Shown piece after piece: positions 1-5,984 of a stretch of DNA of 51,589 bases (its first letter is position 1; every line of letters begins with the position of its first letter). Origin of the DNA: JBMNCQ01 sp049366715. Lineage in GTDB: Bacteria; Bacillota; Peptococcia; Peptococcales; BICA1-8. The position numbers and the translations under genes are program-made. Where the stretch lies: assembly GCA_049366715.1 (NCBI GenBank), contig JBMNCQ010000042.1:1-51589 (forward strand), read 5' to 3'. Under the pieces are notes generated by a model, which saw nothing but the letters and a program-made list of their open reading frames with translations, was not told where the DNA came from and did no database searches.

Positions 1-91
1 ATGTTAAGTACTAAACTCTTCTTTTATTCTCACATTTCTAGTCATACCTTCACCCTCCGGTAACAGGCTATTTGCTTTATTCTACCTGATA

Positions 92-259
92 TTATTGCGC
101 AAAACAAGAACCGTCCCTAACTTGCTCTAATTCCAAGAAATTTTCGATTAGGTAGCCAGTATATTCCTGGGATAGATAATCATCGAGTAATCTAACATGA
201 TTATCAAAAAAAGCTTTTGAGCCTATGATGATTTTGTATTCTCGAATATCATCAGCCAT
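92..259 (-). CDS. Small hypothetical protein, 55 aa
   Basis: An open frame of 55 codons begins at ATG (257-259). A GGAGG sits seven bases upstream (about 265-270 on the plus strand), and the frame ends at TAA (92-94). The product is hydrophilic and acidic, starts MADDIREYKIIIGS and ends GSCFAQ. No signal peptide, membrane segment or known domain is visible. It lies in the accessory strip next to the integrase fragment, so it may be cargo of a lost element. The ribosome binding site is the main support; function is unknown. Confidence 0.5.
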   Translation of the reverse strand: MADDIREYKIIIGSKAFFDNHVRLLDDYLSQEYTGYLIENFLELEQVRDGSCFAQ

Positions 260-562
260 TTTTTCCTCCGGTTTCTATGCAGGCATATACAACATTATAT
301 AGCAACACATCTGGCGTTGAGGTATATTGTGGAACGTCTCCATCATCGTTACTTACTCGTATTTACTGGTCCAAGTTACAGACTTACTCACTCATCCATA
401 AACTGCTAAATATGGATCCGGGGTGCTGCACTTTTTAACTTCCGGAATGCTACATTTTTACTTGCAACAACTATTTATCTGCAATCCTCTAATTTCGTAA
501 TGTGTTAATATCTACTTTTCCAACAATATAAAATGACGCTTCTCTAACTCCTTCATACATCT
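260..562. other. Gene-free stretch with an IS-end-like direct repeat
   Basis: No gene is visible. The one structured piece is a near repeat, TGCTGCACTTTTTA at 424-437 and TGCTACATTTTTA at 448-460, 24 bases apart. It resembles the repeated internal motif found at the ends of some IS21-type elements, but no transposase follows. The rest looks like non-coding accessory DNA. Confidence 0.3.
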
Positions 563-859
563 CTAGTAGTTATTAGCTTCCCTTTTCCAGAAAAGGATGC
601 ACTGTTTAAGATCTTTTTCCGTAATATTTACCGGTTCTATAGGTAGATTCTTAGCGAATAATAATTTCTTAATTGCTTCTAAGTTTTCCCGATGCCAGCG
701 CTTTGTATGAAAAGATAGATTTTTTAAATCCAGATCTTCCAAAAATAATTTTATACAATAATCAAAATCATCCCCACCTTTAACAAGAGTTGATTTATCA
801 TTAGGGCAATGATTATCCTGCTCAAAAAAATCATTAATTTTACCCCTTCTTTTACCCAT
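563..859 (-). pseudogene. Tyrosine recombinase/integrase, N-terminal fragment (98 aa)
   Basis: The start is ATG at 857-859 with GGAGG about six bases upstream (865-870). The product (MGKRRGKINDF...) contains a stretch like the N-terminal core-binding (SAM-like) domain of phage/XerD-type integrases: DYCIKLFLEDLDLKNLS, then helix-forming residues and VNITEKDLKQCI. It stops after 98 residues, so the catalytic domain with its R-H-R-Y residues is missing. It sits directly beyond the 3' end of tRNA-Leu(GAG), the classic place for an integrase. I infer a decayed integrative element. A longer frame running back through the tRNA to 1102 is an artefact. Assignment rests on pattern recognition only. Confidence 0.55.
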
Positions 860-919
860 TTCATGCCTCCTTATAGAGCACGTACGCTTTTTATGCACAC
901 GCATTATGCGCACGTCCCA

Positions 920-967
920 ATAAAAAAGCCTTTGCGTGTTTACCAAACAGTAAACCTGCAAAGGCTT
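920..967 (-). terminator. Rho-independent terminator of tRNA-Leu(GAG)
   Basis: On the minus strand AAGCCTTTGC pairs with GCAAAGGCTT (926-935 with 958-967), and an inner GTTTAC/GTAAAC helix continues the hairpin. A T-run follows (about 921-926). It ends the tRNA transcript and separates it from the integrase fragment. Confidence 0.8.
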
Positions 968-980
968 GATTTTATTGAAT

Positions 981-1065
981 TGGTGCGGAAGGCGGGACTT
1001 GAACCCGCATGGGATTGCCCACACGCCCCTCAAACGTGCGCGTCTGCCGATTCCGCCACTTCCGC
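981..1065 (-). tRNA. tRNA-Leu (anticodon GAG)
   Basis: The minus strand holds a full cloverleaf with a long variable arm. The acceptor stem starts GCGGAAG at 1065 and pairs with CTTCCGC, followed by an encoded CCA (981-983). The T-loop is GGTTCAAGTC. The anticodon stem CACGT/GCGTG closes the loop TTGAGGG, giving anticodon GAG, which reads CUC/CUU leucine codons. The integrase fragment just beyond its 3' end marks it as a former attachment site. Confidence 0.95.
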
Positions 1066-1086
1066 ATATAATTGTTCGCAAAGAAT

Positions 1087-1115
1087 ATCTTAACATCTCC
1101 ATAATAATAAGTCAA
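1087..1115 (-). promoter_or_regulatory. Sigma-A promoter of tRNA-Leu(GAG)
   Basis: On the minus strand a -35 TTGACT (1110-1115) and a -10 TAAGAT (1087-1092) are separated by exactly 17 bases, about 20 bases ahead of the tRNA 5' end at 1065. Confidence 0.75.
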
Positions 1116-1139
1116 TATGCAAAGGTGTGATTATATTTT

Positions 1140-1391
1140 CTATCCCCGCTGCTTGACATACCACCAGGCTACCAGCGTCCCAAAAGAGATAACCAGTAAT
1201 CTAAAGCCGATTCCCTTTAAATTAATTTGACTCTGACCCTCTGCAGCTAAAAACATTACTAATCTTAGCACCAGCAAGCCTAAAAATATAAAAAACAGTA
1301 TCCGCATGGATTTATACCATTTCTGATCAGGCTTGGAAAACCGCGGCTTATTTTCTTTTCTTTTTCTTTTTTCCTGTTTTGGGGCTGACAT
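1140..1391 (-). CDS. Small two-TM membrane protein, 83 aa
   Basis: The product has a basic N-terminus (MSAPKQEKRKRKENK, about 30 residues) followed by two hydrophobic segments, roughly residues 30-50 (ILFFIFLGLLVLRLVMF) and 60-80. It should lie in the cell membrane with the basic end inside. The gene overlaps the 3' end of the preceding 77-aa gene by 44 bases in another frame; both frames encode Lys/Arg-rich tails there. It is the last gene of a pncB-led run. No family was recognised. Confidence 0.55.
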   Translation of the reverse strand: MSAPKQEKRKRKENKPRFSKPDQKWYKSMRILFFIFLGLLVLRLVMFLAAEGQSQINLKGIGFRLLVISFGTLVAWWYVKQRG

Positions 1392-1581
1392 CTGCTTCCT
1401 CCTGACCTTTCTCTTTTCTTAAAAATAATAGGAGGTAAAAACCGACGGCGGCCAGTGCCAGGTTAAAAAGCAATCCCTTCCACTTAATTACTTCACCCCT
1501 GAGAATATCACCTGCTACGGTCCCCGCAAAAATACCAAAAACTACAGCTCCGATAATAAACCACTTCGTTTTGCTGCTCAT
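1348..1581 (-). CDS. Small two-TM membrane protein, 77 aa
   Basis: Two hydrophobic helices are visible, about residues 7-25 (FIIGAVVFGIFAGTVAG) and 37-54, ending in a lysine-rich cytoplasmic tail (GKKKKKRK). Its ATG overlaps the pncB stop in an ATGA quadruplet (1578-1581), which points to translational coupling. The sequence looks like the small membrane proteins of unknown role common in Clostridia; function is not known. Confidence 0.6.
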   Translation of the reverse strand: MSSKTKWFIIGAVVFGIFAGTVAGDILRGEVIKWKGLLFNLALAAVGFYLLLFLRKEKGQEEADVSPKTGKKKKKRK

Positions 1582-2618
1582 TTAATTTTTTCCAGCCTTT
1601 CGTTGTTGCTGATGCCTGGAATTCTGCCTCTTTTGGCAATTGCTTTTCCGTTGATTTCTTTGAGATCCATCGTCATATCTATAGCCGACGCACCGGAAAT
1701 GTAACTGCCGATACCAAAAGATGCGGCGCCGGCTTCTTTGAGAATTTTTATCCTTTCCGGATCTAATCCCCCGGATACAAAAATCTGAACATGATGATAT
1801 CCTGCCATATCAAGCCTGGCTCTAACCTCTTTCACAAGTTCCGGCGTAACACCACCCCGCTCGCTTGGCGTATCCAGTCTGATACCCTGCAATTTTCGTC
1901 CTAATGCTTCCACCACCCTTAAGGCTTCTTCTGCCTCATCTTTAAAAGTATCCACTAAAACAAGCCTTAACTCATCGGGAGGCATAATATCATCATAAGC
2001 CCGGGCTACTTCCACTGTATCACCTACAATTAAGAAAATCGCGTGGGGCACTGTTCCCTTCGGTTCTTTGCCTGCTAATTTAGCTCCTAGAATGCAGCTG
2101 GCTCCGTCAACACCGCCGATTAAGGCAGACCGCTCCATCACCGGGGCAACGGCAGGATGAACATGCCTGGCTCCAAATACTAAAGCCATGTCGTCGCCGG
2201 CGGCTTCCTTTACTTCCCCGGCAGCGGTAGCCCACCCGCAAGAGCTGGCAAGAATACCCAGGATTGCCGTTTCATAAATACCAAATTCTCCATAACTGCC
2301 TTTTATACGCATTACTACTTCTTTCTTGGCAAATTTAGTCCCTTCCGGGATAGACCATAACTCTACACCGGTATCTTTCAAGAGGTTTAAAACTTCCGGC
2401 AGCCCGCAGAATAGTCCGGCCCTACGGGGGAAAATCTCTGCCACCACTTCCGTATTTTCTTTACCGAGTCCCTTTAAAATTTCATGGGTTTTTACAAAAT
2501 AAACATCGGTAGTTGCCCCGCTCAAAATCTCTTGATGGTTGGCCGAGAAAAGAACCCGATTTTTCTCTATTTGAAATTTTTCAACTTGTTGTAAAGATAA
2601 AATCTTTTTATCGGACAT
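1578..2618 (-). CDS. pncB: Nicotinate phosphoribosyltransferase
   Basis: This enzyme joins nicotinate to PRPP to give nicotinate mononucleotide in NAD salvage. The 346-aa product is of the shorter archaeal/Firmicutes type. Visible family marks are SGATTDVYF near residue 35, FGARHVHP near 148, GGVDGAS near 170, GTVPHA near 190, VDTFKDE near 225, the PRPP-side LDTPSERGG near 252 and VSGGLDPERI near 285. The start is ATG at 2618 in MSDKKILSLQQ. Two small membrane proteins follow in the same run, the first by ATGA overlap. Confident at family level; a related quinolinate-type enzyme is less likely. Confidence 0.88.
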   Translation of the reverse strand: MSDKKILSLQQVEKFQIEKNRVLFSANHQEILSGATTDVYFVKTHEILKGLGKENTEVVAEIFPRRAGLFCGLPEVLNLLKDTGVELWSIPEGTKFAKKEVVMRIKGSYGEFGIYETAILGILASSCGWATAAGEVKEAAGDDMALVFGARHVHPAVAPVMERSALIGGVDGASCILGAKLAGKEPKGTVPHAIFLIVGDTVEVARAYDDIMPPDELRLVLVDTFKDEAEEALRVVEALGRKLQGIRLDTPSERGGVTPELVKEVRARLDMAGYHHVQIFVSGGLDPERIKILKEAGAASFGIGSYISGASAIDMTMDLKEINGKAIAKRGRIPGISNNERLEKIK

Positions 2619-2791
2619 TTTACAACTTCCTCCCTATCATTGTTACATAGAACATCATAATATAATTAAAAAGAAAAAAACATATGTATATTCGCTATTT
2701 TTTACCTAAATACCTTTAAAAAATCATTTTTAATCATTTTTTTTGCTTATTAATCAACATTTTTTCTAAGCTCATACCTCTAAAACCCTAT

Positions 2792-2823
2792 AAATTAAAA
2801 GTTCACAGCGCAAAGCTGTGAAC
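2792..2823 (-). terminator. Rho-independent terminator after the lytic transglycosylase gene
   Basis: A perfect 9-bp stem, GTTCACAGC with GCTGTGAAC (2801-2809 and 2815-2823), has a 5-base loop. On the minus strand it is followed by TTTTAATTT. It ends the polA-to-transglycosylase gene run. Confidence 0.85.
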
Positions 2824-2831
2824 CTGAACAC

Positions 2832-3452
2832 TCACCGATTACTATCCGGCAAAAGATTTGTTTCGCTCCCTTGCTCCCGGTATAAATCCTGATATGTTTT
2901 GTAATCCATGATCACTTTATAAACATAGTTACGGGTTTCCTTAAAAGGGATTTTCTGCAAATCAGCAAATTCCCCGGACCAGACTCCATTTGCCAGCCAT
3001 TTTTTAACATTTGTTTCCCCGCCGTTATAGGCAGCAAGAGCAGCAATTAAGTTCCCGTCAAACTGCTTAATTAAATATTGCAGGTACCAGGCCCCTATGG
3101 CGATATTATATTCCGGTTCATAGAGTAAATCCGGATCAAAATCCCGATAGTTTAATTCTCCGGCTATCCAGATACCTGTATCGGGTAAAACCTGCATTAA
3201 ACCCCGTGCACCCTTGGCAGATTCCGCTTTAACATTAAATTTACTCTCTACTTTAATTACGGAAAAAACCAGATAGCTGTCTATACTAAATTTCTTACTT
3301 ACATCTTCCACTATTTCTTTATGAGGCCGGGGGTAAAAAATTTTTAAAAACAGCTGGCTGTTTAAAAAACTTATTATTAAGAAGACAATTATTATCATCA
3401 TTACTGCCGATTTGAATAGACAACCTAACCTAAAAATGATCCTTACCTCCAA
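2832..3452 (-). CDS. Membrane-anchored lytic transglycosylase (SLT domain)
   Basis: It should cleave the MurNAc-GlcNAc bond of peptidoglycan at the outer membrane face. One hydrophobic helix (about residues 17-38) is followed by a family-1 SLT domain. Catalytic Glu69 lies in VIKVESKFN, GLMQ is at 84-87 and AAYNGG at 140-145. It follows coaE, a common arrangement in Firmicutes. The start is uncertain: the TTG at 3452 lies inside the only good ribosome binding site (GGAGGTAAGG). Real initiation is either at a rare AUU/AUC codon just downstream or at Met18 (3401), which lacks a Shine-Dalgarno sequence. The coordinates give the largest extent. Confidence 0.85.
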   Translation of the reverse strand: MEVRIIFRLGCLFKSAVMMIIIVFLIISFLNSQLFLKIFYPRPHKEIVEDVSKKFSIDSYLVFSVIKVESKFNVKAESAKGARGLMQVLPDTGIWIAGELNYRDFDPDLLYEPEYNIAIGAWYLQYLIKQFDGNLIAALAAYNGGETNVKKWLANGVWSGEFADLQKIPFKETRNYVYKVIMDYKTYQDLYREQGSETNLLPDSNR

Positions 3453-3482
3453 AATAAATAATTCTTTGAGAAATTCTATGTT

Positions 3483-4100
3483 TTATCTGCCGGTATAATT
3501 CTGCTTATTTATCATTTCCAACCAAACTTTTTTAACCTGTGCCAATGTATCCTCCACATTTTTATTATTATCTATGATCCGATCAGCATACTTCAGCTTT
3601 TCAGAGGTAGGCAGCTGGGATTTAAGTCTATTTAGCGCAGCATCCCGGGATAATTTATCCCGCTCCATTGTACGTTTAATTTGTACCTCAGGTTCTACAT
3701 TTATAACCCAAACTTCATCCACCAGTTTTTCCATGCCTGCTTCAATTAAAAGAGGGGCATCAATGACGATTAATTTAATGTTACCTTGTTTTTGATATTT
3801 TGCAATCATCTTTTTCGCTTCCCGGATAACTTCTGGATGAATTATTTTATTCAAAATTTCAAGTTGAGTGGTATCGGCAAAAACAATCTCGCCGATTTTT
3901 TTCCTGTTTAATGTTTGATCCTCATTTAAAGCTTGTCCCCCAAAATGATCCTGAATTTTTTGCCAGGCCCTTTCTCCCGGTTCTACTACTTTACGGGCTA
4001 ATTGATCGGCATCAATTATCACCGCTCCCAACTGACGAAGGTAATTGGAAACCGTGCTTTTACCACTGGCAATACCACCGGTGAGCCCTACAATAATCAT
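3483..4100 (-). CDS. coaE: Dephospho-CoA kinase
   Basis: Last step of CoA synthesis: ATP-dependent phosphorylation of the ribose 3'-hydroxyl of dephospho-CoA. The 205-aa product opens MIIVGLTGGIASGKST, the P-loop of the family, followed by DADQLARKVVEPG, IHPEV near 105 and the VINVEPEVQIKRTMERD region near 140. I chose ATG at 4098-4100 because GGAG lies eight bases upstream; an extension to 4151 has no ribosome binding site. It lies between ytaF and the transglycosylase gene, as in many spore formers. Confidence 0.93.
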   Translation of the reverse strand: MIIVGLTGGIASGKSTVSNYLRQLGAVIIDADQLARKVVEPGERAWQKIQDHFGGQALNEDQTLNRKKIGEIVFADTTQLEILNKIIHPEVIREAKKMIAKYQKQGNIKLIVIDAPLLIEAGMEKLVDEVWVINVEPEVQIKRTMERDKLSRDAALNRLKSQLPTSEKLKYADRIIDNNKNVEDTLAQVKKVWLEMINKQNYTGR

Positions 4101-4163
4101 TTTATTCACTCCTGCCGTTAATAGAAGGTAGTGGCTGGAATAACCAGCCACCGGTAAAAAACT

Positions 4164-4811
4164 TCAAAATATTTTTATTGCGCCCAAAAACAAGATTATT
4201 AAACCGGGAATCAATCCCATATTGCCCCTAAACCTTTCTAGAGAAGACTGTCTTCCCAAATAAAGACCTAAAGATACCAAACAAAATTTAGAAATACCGG
4301 CTATTAGAGGTGTAAAAACAGGACTGAAACCCATCATTGCCGCCCCCATACCTGCTCCTAAAGCATCCATGGCTAAAGCGAAACCCAAAAATACCGCCTC
4401 ATTACTATTTATCTCTCCGGAGTCATCAAAATCAGCCCGGACCGGCTCTTTTAAGATCTTGATAACCAGACCTAAACTAGGTATAGACAGCTTAAAAACA
4501 GTAAACGGATCCTTCAGACCCGGCTTTAAAGTATCCGGCGGTTCTAATCTTTGGGCCCAGGCCTGGACTAATAACCAGCCTCCTACCAAAATCAGAGCAA
4601 TCCCGCCCAGCCTTTCGGCAATTTTTTCTGTCAGAAAAGCAGCAATAAAGCTGCCGGCCAGCATAGATATTGCCAAAGCAGAGGCAGAAGTAATGCAGAT
4701 TATCATTAATGACTTAAAGGGAATCCGGATTTTACGAATTCCATACGATATCCCTACCCCGAAGCCATCAAGACTTAGTGCCATTGCAAATATGATTGTT
4801 GCCCACAACAA
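4164..4811 (-). CDS. ytaF: YtaF-type sporulation membrane protein (MntP-related)
   Basis: A six-helix membrane protein of 215 residues related to the MntP manganese-exporter superfamily. Two homologous halves carry the signature ALSLDGFGVGISYG near the N-terminus and ALAMDALGAGMGAA near residue 148. Between them is a calcium-loop-like stretch, DFDDSGEINSNEA (about 126-138), typical of YtaF. The start is TTG at 4811, six bases after AGGAGGGG. Its place between mutM and coaE matches B. subtilis ytaF, a sporulation gene; transport substrate unknown. Confidence 0.85.
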   Translation of the reverse strand: MLWATIIFAMALSLDGFGVGISYGIRKIRIPFKSLMIICITSASALAISMLAGSFIAAFLTEKIAERLGGIALILVGGWLLVQAWAQRLEPPDTLKPGLKDPFTVFKLSIPSLGLVIKILKEPVRADFDDSGEINSNEAVFLGFALAMDALGAGMGAAMMGFSPVFTPLIAGISKFCLVSLGLYLGRQSSLERFRGNMGLIPGLIILFLGAIKIF

Positions 4812-4897
4812 GTCTTTCCCCTCCTATGTAGTCAGATGTCTAAAAGCTAATCATACTATATGGGAGGGATATCAATTGTGTGCAAGAAAAAGTTTAT

Positions 4898-5021
4898 AGA
4901 ACATAGTTCATAGATTATAGTTCTCGGTTCTCAGATACCGGTTCTCAGTTGGTTAGTGATTAGTGACTGGTAAGGTTCATAGAATATAGTTTATAGTTCA
5001 TAGTTTATAGAGTTCTCAGCG
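4898..5021. repeat. Cluster of short degenerate repeats between ytaF and mutM
   Basis: The gap 4812-5128 has no gene. It holds a run of imperfect copies of ATAGTTCATAG/ATAGTTTATAG and GTTCTCAG, for example at about 4904-4930 and 4975-5010. A TTAGTGATTAGTGA doublet lies at about 4952-4966. This is simple-repeat DNA of the kind scattered between genes in some Clostridia. A weak inverted repeat GATGAAA/TTTCATC (about 5088-5118) follows mutM. Confidence 0.6.
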
Positions 5022-5128
5022 TTCTGTTCAGCCAGGACATAGGCAACAAAAAAGGTTCAAGATAGGTAACACTCCTTTAAAATAATCGATGAAATAACTC
5101 AAAATAGGAGGTTTCATCTATGCCATTG

Positions 5129-5971
5129 TCACTGACTCTTGGGTTGGCATTTAGGACAATAGACCGTGCTGCGGCCGGCACTGATTATCCGTTCCAACGG
5201 GGTTCCACAGTTAATACAGGGGCTGCCTGCTTTACCATAAGCCTTGAGTTGATGCTGGAAACTGCCTGATTCCCCGAAGCCGTCAACATAATCTTTAATA
5301 GAAGTTCCCCGGTATTCAATCCCGGCTCCGATTCTATCCCGGATAGCAGCCCAGAGTGCTTCTTTTTTGGCTTCAGAAAGATTGCCGATATTTTCATCAG
5401 GGTGAATGGCTGCCTGGAATAAAATCTCATCGGCATAAATATTGCCTATACCGGCCACACACCTCTGATCCAGTAAAAAAGCTTTCGCCTTTTGCTTTTT
5501 CGTACCGATTATTTCCTTCAGACACGCACAGGAGAATTCGGCACTTAAAGGTTCCGGCCCCATAGTTTGTAAGCCTGCAATCTGCTCCAATTGGTCACCG
5601 GGGACAAGATAGATTAAGCCAAACTGCCTGATATCATGGAATCTTAGCTGGACATTATTATCTAAAGAAAAGATAAAATGGGTATGCTTTTCTACAGGAG
5701 TCTGGGGAGAAATTATGTATAATAACCGTCCCGTCATGCGCAGGTGAATCACAAGTACCCAGCCGTTATCCAGATAAAATAAGAGATACTTGCCCCGGCG
5801 TTTTATTTCCTTAAACTTACTTCCGATGAGAATTTCTTTAAAAGCTTTAGCATCTCCGGAGGGAATCTTAATCAATTTCGGAAGATTGACCTGAATATCT
5901 GTTATTTTCTTTCCGAGAAGATTCGGCTCCAAAGATCTGCGGACAGTTTCCACTTCCGGTAATTCCGGCAT
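5129..5971 (-). CDS. mutM: Formamidopyrimidine-DNA glycosylase
   Basis: Bifunctional base-excision repair enzyme that removes 8-oxoguanine and ring-opened purines and cuts the abasic site. The 280-aa product begins MPELPEVETVRRSL, so the catalytic Pro2 and Glu3 are present. Lys57-like RRGKYLLF, the GIGNIYADEILF helix near 168 and a C-terminal zinc finger with CINCGTPLE and CPKC are intact. It lies 13 bases after polA and ahead of ytaF in one run. Confidence 0.95.
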   Translation of the reverse strand: MPELPEVETVRRSLEPNLLGKKITDIQVNLPKLIKIPSGDAKAFKEILIGSKFKEIKRRGKYLLFYLDNGWVLVIHLRMTGRLLYIISPQTPVEKHTHFIFSLDNNVQLRFHDIRQFGLIYLVPGDQLEQIAGLQTMGPEPLSAEFSCACLKEIIGTKKQKAKAFLLDQRCVAGIGNIYADEILFQAAIHPDENIGNLSEAKKEALWAAIRDRIGAGIEYRGTSIKDYVDGFGESGSFQHQLKAYGKAGSPCINCGTPLERIISAGRSTVYCPKCQPKSQ

Positions 5972-5984
5972 TCGTCTTCACCTC

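Noticed and set aside
860..1102. In-frame extension of the integrase fragment through tRNA-Leu(GAG)
   Set aside because: The extra residues are a translation of the tRNA and its terminator; a proper ATG with GGAGG lies at 859.
4369..4899. 176-codon plus-strand frame opposite ytaF
   Set aside because: It lies antisense to a well-supported gene, has no ribosome site and no protein-like domain.
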